From assembly GCA_036571765.1 (NCBI GenBank), contig BROE01000019.1:8114904-8178903 (forward strand): DNA of 64,000 nt, written 5' to 3'. The notes beneath the pieces are model-generated. The model did not search any database, was not told the origin of the DNA, and saw only the letters and a list, made by a program, of their open reading frames with translations. Shown here piece by piece: positions 11,017-25,100 of the stretch (its first letter is position 1; each line of letters opens with the position of its first letter). Both the position numbers and the translations under genes were made by a program. The DNA comes from Plecoglossus altivelis. Its lineage: Eukaryota; Chordata; Actinopteri; Osmeriformes; Plecoglossidae.

Positions 11017-11876
11017 TGTGAGAGATAACTCAAGTCAGAATTCCTGTAAGTAAACTTGATGCAGAAACTCATCAATACACCAACACAAGTCGTATTAAAA
11101 TGTCTATACAAATCTATCAATCAAGCGTACATTATTTGTTTCTCTGTTTGCAAGCCACAAAAATGGGAACTATGTAAAATGCATAGAAATCACATTTCTG
11201 TTGTGGGTAATAGCGGAATAAAATCAGCAAGTCTACTAAAACAAACTCCGCTATTCGTGTGCATGCACGAGGCAGCGTGCTCTGTCCTAGTAGGCTACGG
11301 GTTAGCATCACCGTCACCAAACTTTACATTCACACTAGCACTACCCTACCACTGTACATTTCTACCCGTTATCGTACGAAAATACACCAAAAATAATGAT
11401 CGGTCACCTTGATTGTTGATAACGTTTCTGGAGGTAGTTTGCAGTAACTGGCGACTCTTACCACTCAAAGGTGTTTTTTTTTATTTTTTAGAAACATTTA
11501 TCAAAAACCTAATTTCCACCAGCAGAGGGCGCAATACATCCGGGAAACAACCCCAGTGTGAGCCATTACATCAGGTCTTTTGCAGATGTTCATTATGGAC
11601 ATGGGCCGCAATCACGACGGCGATTTCTCGATCATGGGCTCTACTGCTCGACTAGCTCCGACGAATTTCGTCCGGTTGACTCGATTCGATTTTTCGAAGG
11701 TATTTGTGGTTGCATCCTCACATGGTTGGGTTTGGTACGTACTGTTGTCGTTATAGTTGATCTGGTAGGATCATATAATCTTGTGGATGGCATTTGAAGT
11801 TTGTGGCATCCATTATAATTAGTAAACAAATAACGAAATGAAGGACCACAAGCAAAACAAAAATCATCCAACTTTG
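11017..11876. other. Intergenic region between the AKR gene and mark2 3' end
   Basis: Contains the presumed AKR promoter. Open frames at 11056-11412 and 11413-11797 (+) have no recognisable motifs. No repeat of note was seen. Confidence 0.4.
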
Positions 11877-11882
11877 TTTATT
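11877..11882 (-). terminator. Candidate distal poly(A) signal for mark2
   Basis: AATAAA on the minus strand (TTTATT on +), with another at 12033-12038. Either would give mark2 a 3' UTR of about 1.8-1.95 kb. Which is used cannot be told from sequence. Confidence 0.35.
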
Positions 11883-13215
11883 CTTATAATAACAATATTA
11901 ATAATTATTTTCTCCAGAGAAGGGCGAAGGAATTCTGGGACTGGGACATTCCAGTGCAGCACATTGAAACCAACGAGGCCAACTACTATAATATAAACTA
12001 TTTACAATGGTCCAATAATCATTGCCCTATTATTTATTATCAGGCCTAGAAGGGATAGCATCCACCGTAGAGAAAAAATCATACTAAATATTATACATTA
12101 AGGCTACAGCGTGCATAGAGAAAAGGTCCTCGACAGTGCCGTAGGTAATGACTGCATGGCACCACAATGGAAAAGGCATCATTACATCCTTCAGATCTAC
12201 AGTCAAGTATCGCACTCTCCAATGTGACCTCATCATAGATAAAGAGCATTTCCCTGTGACTGTAAGAATAACAAAAAAACTATAAAGCCCATATGGCGAC
12301 CGCTAGCTCTCAGAAATAGCATCCACGAGAGTAGCTGCTACGTAAACTGTGGTAGCCACTCGCCGGGCCGATACAGGCAGAGAACAGATGAATATGCGAA
12401 AATCACGTCTATGACAGCTCTATGAGTCAGAAGCAGTGTAGCTATGCGCGTAGAACGCCATGTTGCCATCCAGTTGTGTATCTGTCAGGAACGACAAAAG
12501 TACTCGCGTTACTACGATCTTCTCCCAATCTGTATACACCATACAGACGGGTGTGCCGATAGACCAGAATCGTGGATGGCAACTAAAACGACGGCGAGCG
12601 TAGGTCACGACGTTGCGCGTGGAAGGGACCGGGAGCAGCATGGTCTCAGTAGGCGAGGTTTGCGTGAGCGTGGAGATCCGCACAAGCCAAGTAATCAGAG
12701 CGGAGGAGGTCTCAGCCTACAATACCTACGTCCGGATGCGGAGCAACGTTTATACAGTATTTTGACAAACAGGATTCACAGCGTGAATGCTAGTTTACGA
12801 GAGACGAGTGCAATGATTTTTTCTCACAGTGAAAGGAGAATAGAGAAGCATAAAACAGATTAGCATATGACAGTTCATAGCAGAGTCCTCATCAAGACTA
12901 CCTTGCTTCACGGTGTCTTTAAAGACTATCTTATGTTTGTTGTGTGTGAATTAAATGTGCGATCAAGAAAGCAAATGTTTGTCTTGTAAATCATTCGACC
13001 ACAGGTTAGGAATAGTATCCTTTAATGGACAGTGCCAAGTTGTTGACAATGCAGAGGTAAAACACAACCTAACACAGAATCTCATAGAAACATTATTCCA
13101 AAAAACATTTAGTAAAAGCTGAAAATGATCAGAAATTTATAAATAATCCTCTGTACAATTTTGGTTTTTATAAAGAGCTTTAGCTTTCCCTCCATTGAAA
13201 TGTATTTAAACATCT

Positions 13216-13354
13216 TGGGGCAGGTTACAGGAGGGTCGGGGGCAGGTTACAGGAGGGACCAGGGCAGGTTACAGGAGGGACCAGGGATGGGGGCAGGTTA
13301 GGAAGAACAGGGGCAGGACAGGAGAGCTGGGGGCAGGTGACAGGAGGGACGGGG
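13216..13354. repeat. Minisatellite within probable mark2 3' UTR
   Basis: Diverged units around GGGGCAGGTTACAGGAGGGA, about six copies, just downstream of the mark2 stop codon (minus-strand sense). It may be transcribed in the mark2 3' UTR. Confidence 0.8.
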
Positions 13355-13830
13355 CATTAGGGAGGTAGAGTCATGGGGTGATTTGGGGCAAAATATCCTA
13401 AAACCGATATGCACAAATCAGTAAATCAGCTCTTCTTCCAAGATATATTCTCCTTTCCATATGTTCCATCCTCAAAAATAAATGAAAAGATTCCTCCAGA
13501 ATAAAAAGAGAAGTTTAGGAGGAAAAACTAAGAAATGAAGAATCTCAGAGAACAGAAAGCTGGAGGAGGGAGAGAGGTTTGAAGAGGAACAGAAAACCCA
13601 AACCAGAAATGAACTCCCCCCTCCCCCCCAGGAGATATATACATGAAACACGACCCCCTCCTCCCCAGGTCAACCTATCCAAGACTCTCTGCTCACTCCG
13701 CGTCCTCCACCATCCCTCCTCTGCCTCCGCATTAAAGTAGTCAGCCCTCCTTTCTCAAAGTTCCGCCTCTGCGTTTCCATCTCCGTTCGTCTCTTCCTTT
13801 TCCCTCCGTCCATTCGTCCGTTCTTCCGTC

Positions 13831-16800
13831 TCACAGTTTCAGCTCGTTGGCCACCTTGGAGGCGATGTTCTTGAAGGCGATGGACGTCCCAGAGATCCTC
13901 TTGAAGCGCACGCCGTTCAGCGAGAGGCGGGGCAGCTTGCACACCTCCATCTCCCATTGGACGAAGTCGTCCCGGGCTGGGTTCCCGCTCACGCACAGCA
14001 GCATGTAGCGCTCGCGCAGCTCGTACTCGCAGCTGTTGGAGTCCAGAACCTTCCGGATCTCCTTCATCATCTCGTTGGGCTCCATGGAGGACGTGGTCTT
14101 CATGCTCCAGGTGAAGCGCAGCGAGCGGGGCTTGGTGTCCTTGGAGGCCTGGTTGGGCGCGGCCACGGTGGAGGCCGACGACAGGGAGTCCTTGTTCTCG
14201 TCGCCTGCCGAACCCAGGTTGCTCTTCTCCAGCTTCTCTGCTGTGGTCAGCATGGGTCTACCAGGTGGGGAAGACAGGCGGAAAGGAGAAGAGAGAGAAA
14301 TTGCATTGATAGATGAGAGACAGGAAGTGAGAGAGGGGAAACAGGAAGTGAGAGACAGGGGAGAGACACAAGACAAGAAGAGCATGACTGCGGATGGTTT
14401 TAGACTGCTTTTTACCACAGAGGGAGCCAATGACACTACAGGAGCATAAAGCATTTATGTCAATTGCGCGTCTAAACGGGATACTTTACAGAGCAACTAG
14501 ACCAGAAATCAACTACATCAGCAAATGTGTTCTTTAGTGCAAGAGTGTTGATACATGGCTTAAATTGATAAGAGACATTTCTTGATTAAGATCAATTCCA
14601 GATCAATTCCACCCAAAATCAAACCCAACATCCAACTGATTATCTGACAGGAAGTGATGTTTTCTACATCAGAAGACCGACGGTCGTATTTCTCACCTGC
14701 AGACCTCATCTTGACTCTCTCCCTCATACGGGCTCCTCAAAGAAAATCAACACAAGTTTAGTCTTCCTAGTTAAAGACTGCAACAGCACGCTACCAGGTT
14801 AGAACCACCACCAATGCTCACAGCAACCCCCTGCACCTACTAGTTTACAATACTACCTCCTCCCCATCTTGGAAACATACCAGGGAGGTATTGAGTTGTT
14901 AAGTGAATCAGGACAGTTTCCCCCAACCTTTTGGAAACAAGAGAGTTTATAGGTAAGGGAGGATGCAGCTCAGTGGGTAGAGCTTTTGACTGCAGATTGA
15001 GGATACAGGTTCAGACCCCCCCTTCCCCCCCCTGGTACTGTATGTGGCTCTGGATTGAAGGTGTGTGCCAAGTGAAAAAGTTAATACATTTAGGTGCTAC
15101 GATTGACATCAAAACAGGATGTTAAGTCATCTGCTTCGGCCCTGATCTGTTAGAAGGCCCAACACCACTAGTCTCATCTCAGCAGCAAAGGAGTTCAGAT
15201 GGATGCAAGTGCAGGCAGAGACGACAGCTGAGTGCCCGGAGGCTGTTTCACAGCTTCTTCCTACAGTACACATCGTGCAACAAACCTCCACGGCCGGACT
15301 AGGGGACGATTCACCGCACCCTCTTCTTCTGCAGGGGTTTTTTTTCCTTCTAAAATGCTATTGGGCCACACCGCGCTTCCATCTCTACGGCAACCAAGCT
15401 TCTTTTGTGCGGTAGACCAATCCCGTTGCTCGATATTCTGGCAACCGTACACAATTCAGGAAGTACTAAATCAGTTGGCCTTTAGGCTGTTTCAAGTCGC
15501 TGCCTGTGTTACCAGTTCTTGAACAGGATAGGCCAGCATGACTGAGCTCTTGAACATCTTGAAATGTCACCTTCAAGTCCCATAACATCTCAATTAAGCC
15601 TCAGCACTGTGTCAGACACAAACACCTTCTCATCCACTATGAAAAATACCGCCTTTACGTAAGGAACAAAGATTGAGGAACAACATGCGCCCTTTCGTAA
15701 TGTTGACACACCGCTAGGCTGAATACGTTCAGTCTGAAACAGAGAAGTCTGGTGCAGATGTACACAGCAGAGCTGCAGTAGGAAAAACACACAAGAAATC
15801 CTGGATCTTCTAGTCCATCTACAGCCTAAATCACAAAACCAAAACCTCACCAGCAGCAGAGCAACAGCATAAACGTCTCCTTGGCACATAGTCACAACAT
15901 TAGTAATTCCTTATAACGAGATGCCGCTCAGGCAGAAAAACTATCTCCGATTAATGTCAAATGACTGCGACAGTCAATACACTTCTTTTTCCCCGCTAAC
16001 AGGCTTAATCCCACCACAGTAAATAGGCTATCGGATGTTCCTTCTAGTTTACAATTCCTCCATGAAAAGTCCCTCTACTTCAAGGCAGCGGCCAGTCAGA
16101 AGCTTCGAACAATTGAGAGATAGTTGTTTTTCCAGTCGTCGTTTCTCTAAAGCTTTATGCACTCTGGGGTAGCATTGCATCCCCCCCCAGTCTGACAACA
16201 CAAAGGGGCTTTCTATTCACAGAGCCACGGACCCACAGGACGACACATGATAAGCTAGGAGACTAATGTGGGCTGGGATGATGAGACGAGCAGAAACGAA
16301 GGAAACACTGAGGAAGCACACAGGAGGAGAGGAGAGACAGGGGGTGGGGATTAAAGCCATGAAGGACAGGCTGTTAGTATCAAGCAAAATCCAACAAGGA
16401 GGTATTGAGATTTGTGTTGTAGTTTTTTTTTAGAAGCAATGGGCATGACACAATGCGATAGCTGGACACAGGATGGGGCGACACATGGTTTGAAGGAAGT
16501 CTTGTGGTGGTTATAGTTGCCTACCTTCTGGGGAATCTGAATGAGAGATTTCTACAAAAAGAGGCAGAGGGGGGAGGAACAGAAAAAGAAAACTGTATGT
16601 ACACAACCGTGCGCAAACCAAGCCATAGCATATCTGTTACACCAGACGTCAACTGAAAAGATTCATTTTCCACGGGTGTCTCGCAGAACAAGGGGTTCGA
16701 GGCCACAACCGCCACAAAATGGCCGCTGTACGCCGCGCGACCGCACTCTGTGAAGGCGGTCAAGTCATGTTAATTGAGATCATGGAACATTTGCATGGAT

Positions 16801-19800
16801 GGATTAGCACTGGTTAGCATTGGAAGGAGTCATGCTGGACAATGTGGTCAAATACTATCAGGCCTCTTATCTATAAACCTTCACTGCTCACCATCATTAA
16901 CCACATATGAAGTGCATGTTGAAGTAGAGACTTCTGTAGTTTGATAGTCCTCTTTTGAGAACTGCTACGAGAACATTGTTGTAAAATATGTAATTGGGTT
17001 GCCTGACTTTGTTTCGGGGCAAATCAAGTAATCTGTATTCCATTCTTGTTTTATGATGCAAACATCTTTTAAAACTGCAGTTGTCACCTGGTCATTCAAT
17101 GTACAAAGGTACAGGGTTGAACATTGAGATGTTACAGCATACCTTCCAAAATAAATTAAACAGCATGCTTGCTTTCAATTGATCCACCTCAATCCCAATC
17201 TCAAATGTGCCCTTTCTCTCACCTGCGTACGAATTTGGAGGTGAACTTGCTGAATATCCCAGAGGCCCCTGGTCGCCTAGCCTGGCTGTTGCCGTGGGAG
17301 AGGGAAGGGGAGGCAGGGGGGCCGTTGTAGTCTGATGCATGCTGGTCCCGGGTCGCTCTCTGCTGCCCAGCATGAAAGGTACTCCTGCTGGCCACCCCTC
17401 TGGGAAAGTTGGTACGGTCCGTCGCCGTGGAGCTGCTGATGTTGTGGGCAGAGGGAGAGGCCACTGGTAGTCTCTGTGGGGCTGTGCTGTTGTTTGATAA
17501 ATGACATGTTAGGTTTACAAACTCACATGCAACGCACATTAGAGGGGTTTTGTACAAGCTTGTCATGACAGCAAGCTCTGTTAAACATATTAAAAAGCAT
17601 CTATTTGATATTAAACCGAGGCGAAACTTAGAAATACCCACGATAACCCAACACAACAACGGATGAAGGATGCAAAGTACAAAAGCAGTAGTTATGCTGA
17701 TCAAGCCCTTTACAGGTCGTATAGGTAGAAAACTAAAACGTAACACCGTGGAGAATAAAACAACCAAACACATTGATATTCTGACAGAAATCTTTCCAAA
17801 AAAGCAGCAGCCAGCAGAGTTCTAACATGGCCAGAAAGGCCATCTGTAACCTGGCTGTGCCCTTGAATACACCTGCTCCAGGTGGACCTACTATGTGACT
17901 GGATGACATTGTCACTTTACAACCTGTGACTGTTTGACTTGATAACTTGATGCCCTGTGACTGTTTGACTTGATGACTGTATGACGTGATGACTGTATGA
18001 CTGGTGACTGTATGACTGGTGACTGTATGACTGTATGACGTGATGACTGGATGACTTGATGGCTGGTGATTGCAGTGGCATGCAGATTCCCACGCCAGCA
18101 GGCAGCAGCTGAGCTGATAACAGCCAACACAAGGTCCCAGAGAGCAGTGGCTCCTGTGTCCACCTGGCACTGCAGCCAGGTGGACACTAAGGGCCACGAA
18201 ACAGCTGACTAACACCAGATTAGTACAGGATGGGTAATGTATAGGGGCCAGGATGGGTAATGTACAGGGGCCAGGTTGGGTAATGTACAGGGGCCAGGCT
18301 CGGTAATGTACAGGGGCCAGGATGGGTCATGTATAGGGGCCAGGCTGGGTCATGTATAGGGGCCAGGCTGGGTCATGTATAGGGGCCAGGATGGGTCATG
18401 TACAGGGGCCAGGATGGGTAACCTACAGGGGCCAGGATGGGTAACGTACAGGGGCCAGGATGGGTAACCTACAGGGGCCAGGATGGGTAACCTACAGGGG
18501 CCAGGCTCGGTAATGGACAGGGGCCAGGTTGGCTGGGACAGCTGTGGAGGACATAAAGACGTGGGCTACTAAGACAGAGGTGACTGGGCAACAGGGGACC
18601 TTGGCTGCCAGGGTCTTTACGTATGCAAACACGTATTCATCTTTCTGTCTGTTCTTCTGGTTATAAAGGATCCTTTTATTGGCTGTTTGGTATCTGGAGT
18701 TCCACTGTGTTCCTGAGAATATCATTACAGGTGGATAACTAACTAATAGTGGAGTCATTTCAGCTACAATCTGAACTTCATGAAAAGATAAAAGTTGCCA
18801 AATGGAAAATGTATATCCTGCTAGCACCCTTTCAGACCCTTTGCAACAACCTAACTCACAAAGTCAAACGTTAAACATAAACCCATGTTCATTCATCCGG
18901 AGCCCCGGTCAAATCATTCGACAGCTACTCTCCCCTCCAGCCTGAAGGGGGCGCTAGGTTCACTGCTGGGTTTCCTCCTGAGGGTGGGGGGGGGACACTT
19001 GCCTGGGACGGTGTGCGTGGAGGTCTGGGGGGCTGGGGTGGGCGGAGGTGGACAGGGATTTGTGATGTCGGGGGCGGGAGGAGGAAGTGAGGACGGCCGC
19101 AGCAGAGGCCGTGGAGGCCCGGGAACCTGGAGTGTTGAGGCTGGGGAAAAGAGGCCACGACCACCCAGCCCCCCCCGCACCGAACAGACACCATGAGAGG
19201 GGTGGCGGCAGGGCGGAGGAGGGTGGAGTCAAACAGTTAGACAACAAAGCAAGGGAGGAAGCAGGAGCAATGAGCAAGACACAAACACACTGATGCACAT
19301 GGATATGAGAAGGTAAGTTATGAGGGGAAATATGTCATTTTCAAAGTTGCTCTTCATCCATGTAGTAGATGAATTAGTAAATTACGTTATAGTTGTTAAT
19401 ATAACCCCATGAAAGCAAGAAGTATAACTTTCTTACAGTGGCATAAGAGCAATTTGGGTGCGATTAGACTTGTACAGTAATAATCCTGAAGAACCTGTTT
19501 CTTTGAGTTTAACAGTAGAACTACAAGACCCAGGGAAACATTGGGTCACTAACATGACAGGAAATGACCAACACATCGTGAACGAGATCATTGCGTGTAA
19601 CAGACGGTTGATGGTGATGCAAACCGCAGTGGTGTGATTCAATGCTGATTCTGTGCACATACGCACGGTTGATTGCATACACAGAAAATCCGTTACGCAC
19701 GCATACACACAATACGGTTTTGTCCAAATGGAATCGCAGTCGGCCAATCAGGACGGAGTCACATGTTCTGTTGACCCTGCTGTTAAACCAGTCGAAACAC

Positions 19801-22155
19801 TCAGTCCTTAAGCAAGGCTCCCTTCGTGTCTGCCTCTTTCTGGCCTGAAAGTGACTTGCATAAAAAAAAGTGTCAAGGGGCCAACAACGTTAATCCCAGA
19901 TTACTGAGATTGGCCAATCAGCATCATTCTGTTTAATTCCTGTAAGTGTGTTAGTGTGTCTAAAGTAGCAGAGGCTCTTTTAAACATCCCAGTAAAAACT
20001 TTTACTGCCCAGCCTCAAGACTGAGACAGTGTTGAAAACATAGGAAGTGCATGTGTGAACATTGTTCTGCATGAGTGTGCGCATGTGTGCGCATGTGTGC
20101 GAGTGTGTGTGTCCACTCGTGTGCCTTCATGCTTGTGTGTAATTAAACTGGCTGGCCGTCTGCCAGCTGGCCCATGTTAACCCGACTGGCGTTTGGCCAT
20201 GAGGCTTGTAAACATGGTCGCCTACATGTAGGAGGAACACTCTTAGCAGCCACCGTGGGAGAGGGTGTGAGGGGGGGGAGGATGTGTGAGGGTGCAGTGG
20301 TGTGTGTGTGTGTGTGAGGGAGTGTGTGAGGACGTGTGGAGGTGTGCGTGAGGGTGCGATGGTGTGTGTGTGTGTGTGAGTGTGTGAGGACGTGTGGAGG
20401 TGTGCGTGAGGGTGCGATGGTGTGCGTGAGGGTGATACCTGTCCTTGCCGTTCTGGACACCCAGGGTGTCTCTCTCTGGGATGGGGGAGTTGCGGCTGCG
20501 ACTTGTCCCCGTGGACAGGATGCTGTTCTGTAACACACAGAGCAGACGTGATGACACAGGCGGGGCGGGGCAGGGCAGGGCCATGACATCACTCATTATC
20601 CAATAACAATGTATTCATTTAGCAGACGCTGGAGGTTGTTGTTCATCTCTCCGTGAGCTGCTGGTTATTGCTGTGAGAGAGCATGTTGCCGCAGGCGTGC
20701 CAGACGTACGGTGGAGGGGGTGGGCGTGCTCCTCTTCCTGTCCACCGAGGACAGCGGGCTGGCGGGGACCTTGGTGGAGCCGGACGAGCCCTTCCTGGTG
20801 TAGTCCTCCACCGTGTTCTTACTGTCTCCCTGAGCACGCTTGGAGGCAGACGAGCCTGGGGGCCGAGAGGAGGAGGAGAGGAGGGGAGGAGAGGAGGAGA
20901 AGAGGAGAGGAGAGGGGAGGAGAGAGGAGGGAAGGAGAAGAGGAGAGAGAGGAGGGGAGGGGAAGGGAAGAGAGGTTTCATGTTAGAGAAGCTCAACAGG
21001 TGAGGCTCACTGACAGACTGGTCACCGGCCATTTTGTCCAAAACAACCACCAGTAAGAAACCCCCAAAACGTTCCAGTTCACTTACCCGCATCTGTTGCC
21101 CTCCTGGGCTTCTGATTGGACGAGATGCTTCGCTGTACCTTGTGAGAAGGGGAGTGTGTGTTGCTGTTTGTCAAGTCACTTCCTGGGCGTGGCTTGATAG
21201 ACGTGTTGATACACTCGTCCAGCTGGAGAAAGGAATGACAACAATAAAAGGATTCCATATTGAGCAGGTGTTGTTACACCAGGTGAGATGACCAGTTAGT
21301 ACCAACCACTGAGCTTTGATCTTCAGCTGCACTTTCATTGAACCCTCTAATCTGTCACAACACTTGGGAGAAACTGTCACCGTGGCAACGCGCCGTGTCG
21401 TACCTCGGAGTTTCTGTAGTCCAGTAACAAGTACGTGGCCATGACGTCGTTGTACTTTTGGTTGACGAGAGAGTCTTGGATCTCCTCTTGAGAATATCCC
21501 ATCTGAAGCATGATATCTGGGTACAAACACAGCGCAAAGACTGACTCCACTGTGGGTTGAGGTCGTGGACACAGACCTCTACAACTCACAGACACATCAA
21601 CATAACAAGGGTAAGAATCAACACATACAGCACTATGGTTTTAGTAAAAAAATTACATTTAGCATGATCATACATACTAACACAACACACACTAACACTA
21701 ACTAACACATGCTAACACATGCTAACACATGCTAACACATGCTAAAACATACTAACACTTTGCGACACAGAAATGGTTAGTAAACGAATGCACGTTTAGC
21801 TAATTCAAATTCAAGATGTTCTACATCCATGTAGCTGAAGACAGGCTCAGAAAACAGCCTTTTCAAGACATGTCTTTACACACCAGACATGCATGAAACA
21901 AGGACAGAGTGACAGAACATCTTAATTACACGACACCCGCCCCAGAAGACATCCTGAATCACTCTTTGTTAGTCATCAATCAACCCGTTCATCCAGATTA
22001 CATGTGTGTGTATGTGTGCTCTTCAGCTTGTGTGTGTGTGCTTCAGTGTGTGTGTGTGTGTGTGTGAGTATGCTTCAGCGTCTGTGTGTGTGTGTGTGTG
22101 TGTGTGTGTATGCTTCAGTGTGTGTATGCTTCAGCATGTGTGTGTGTATGCTTCA

Positions 22156-22192
<37 letters not shown>

Positions 22193-25100
22193 CTTCAGCA
22201 CGTGTGTGTGTGTGTGTGTGTATGCGTATGCTTCAGTGTGTGTGTGTATGCTTCAGTGTGTGTGTGTATGCTTCAGTGTGTGTGTGTCCTCTCCAGCTCC
22301 TCCAGCAGACGCCTGCCCCACCTCTCTTCCACCCCCCTGCTTGCTGCTCGGGGTGCTGACCTGTCCTCTTGGGGTCCTTGTAGTCAGGCTGGGGCTCCAC
22401 ATAGGGCTTCAGCTCCTCCTCCTCCTGGCCCACGTTCATCCAGCGGTCCTTCATGATCTGCTGCTGGACGCAGAGAGCACAGAGAGGCTGAGGGGAGGCT
22501 GGGGAAGGCTGGGGGGGTGACTGGGGGAGGCTAAAGGAGACTGAGCGAAGCTGGGGCCGAATGGGGAAGGCTGGGAGAGACTAGAGGAGACTAAGGGAGA
22601 ATAAAGGAGGCTGGGGGTGACTGAGGGAGAATAAAGGAGGCTGAGGGAGACTGGTGGTGTGACTGAGGGAGGCTGGGGGGTGACCGAGGGAGGCTGGGGC
22701 GTGACTGAGGGAGGCTGCGGGTCACTCGATGAGGCTGAGGGAGGACAGGCTTAGCAGACAATGACACAGGGATGAACATGAATGAACGTAAACAAAAAGT
22801 CGTTCTACCACAGTGCTCCAGCTAATCATAGACCAGCTAGAGAAAAGGACAAACACAAATATACGATGTATGTGCAGGTGCTAAAGCAAACTACCCAGTG
22901 GCCTCTACAGCCACATGGTAGCAGAGGAGAAGGGGGATCTGGGATGGGGGGGTCTGGGACGGTGGCACTAACCTCCAGGCTCCCTCGCTTGGTTGGGTTA
23001 AGGATGAGGAACTTCTTGAGCAGGTTCTCACAGTCTGTAGACATGTAGAAGGGGATCCTGTACTTCCCCCGCAGTACCCGCTCACGCAGCTCCTGGGAGG
23101 GGGGAGGGACACCATCAGAACCAGGGGGAGGAGCCACACCACACTGAATGCCTAAGTTTCTTGTTTCTGGCTTTGTTTTTGTGACTGATCCCTTGTCCTC
23201 GTGGGGCCGTTCCTACCTTGAGGTTCTGCCCGTCGAAGGGTAGCGAGCCGCTGACCAGCGTGTAGAGGATCACCCCCAGGCTCCAGACGTCCACCTCAGG
23301 ACCGTCGTACTTCTTACCCTGGGGGGAGGGAGGGAGGGAAAAATTTAGGTATGGAATCAGGGAAAGGAGATGAGGATGTTAGGATAGAGGGATGGAGGGA
23401 AGAATGGAGGGATGAAGGGACAGAAGGAGATCCGTTTGAGCGAAGGCCTGACTGCATGGTGATTGGAGGAGAGCGTGAGAGAGGTTCACATCTACCTGGA
23501 AGAGCTCTGGAGCAGCGTAGGGAGGAGAGCCACAGAACGTATCCAGCTTGTTCCCCAGGGTGAACTCATTACTGAAGCCAAAATCTGCGATCTTGATGTT
23601 CATGTCAGCATCCAGAAGCAAGTTCTCTGCCTGCAGTAGGGTTGTGGAGGCAGGAGATGCACGTTTACTGTGAACACTTATCAAAATGGCAAAAGGGCTG
23701 TAGACAGAGACAGAGAGAGACAGGCAGGTACAGGGGGAACAGGCAGACAGGCAAGTACTGGGGGAACAAGTAGACAGACAGGCAGGTACAGGGGAACAGA
23801 CAGACAGGCAGAGACAGGAAGGTACAGGGGAACGAATAGACAGGCAGAGAGACAAAAGGTTTAGGGGGAACAGGCAGACAAACAGGCAGGTACAGGGGAA
23901 CAGACAGACAGACAGGCAGAGAGACAGGCAGGTACAGGGGGAACAGACAGACAGATCTCACCTTTAGGTCTCGGTGAACAATGCACTTTTGGTGACAGTA
24001 CTGCACCGCTGACACGATCTGTGGTTCAGAGAGGATGCAAAACTTCAGTTATCTCAGGTCTCTCATAGCGAGTGGTGTCCATGTCAGATGCGGCACACAG
24101 CAAACGAAGGAAATAGCGCATCACCTGTCTGAATTTGGCTCTAGCTTCCTTCTCTTTCATCCTGCCGTGAGCCACTAGGTAATCGAACACCTCACCTGAA
24201 GAGGGGGGGGGGACAGGGGGGGAGGACAGGCAGGACAGACGACACAGCAGGTTAGTGTTAGAGGGAAGAAAGAGAGAGGAAGGCAGTGGCCCAAAGTGGG
24301 GGCACCGGCGAACCCACAGGGAAAGGGAAAGCCGACAGAAGTGTGTCAAAAGGATGCGCCACGAGAGGTAGAGGCAAGAAAGGTACTGGGGTGTGTCAGA
24401 AATGAAGGACATATAAAAATGGGAAAGATCCCGAAGAGAAGAAAAAGGAAAAAGGAGAGAGGTGTAGCAGAAGTAGAGGGAGAGGTGACAAGAAACAGAG
24501 TGGAGCCCACGAACGTGTGGGTGATAAGGTCAGAACGGACCGACAAAAACCGACAAAACAGGCCAAGAGAGGTGTCTGCAATCAACTTGAAACTGGTGGA
24601 ATACAAGTGTAGCCGCGATCTGTATTTACTGACCACGTTCGACAAGGGTGAACACATCTCAGCATCACAGGCGTTCACTTGTAGATAACCCCCCAGAACA
24701 CAAAGTAAGAATGACCCGAACCACGCACAACAACATCACATCCTCGCCACCCCCTTACACAATCACATAACTCCCACAAAACAGACAGGCCTCAATGGTG
24801 TCATACAAGAGCAGCACGAAGACGTGAGTGAAAAAACTACAAACCTCGACAAGGGCAATACAAATCCAAAAAAAAGAAAGTACAGGGGCTTCTCTGATCG
24901 TCGACAATATGACTATTCAAAAAACATTCCCCTACCCTCTACGCGAGAACGACAGAAACAGAAGAAAAACAGAAATCAGCATCTATATCAGACAAACGGA
25001 GATAGCAATTTAAGTACTGGACATCTGAGAAAAGAACATGTGATTAGAGTAGGATGTTCGAGAGGTTTTCCCATAAGAAACATGTCACTAGACATCACGC

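Noticed and set aside
12444..12863. 139-codon + strand open frame antisense to the presumed mark2 3' UTR
   Set aside because: No recognisable domain or splice context; not enough to call a gene.
24296..24688. 130-codon + strand open frame with a stretch ([11 protein letters not shown]) faintly like the missing MARK segment LYLVMEYASGGE
   Set aside because: Wrong strand for mark2, no splice sites at the right places, and only scattered matches; taken as chance in low-quality sequence.
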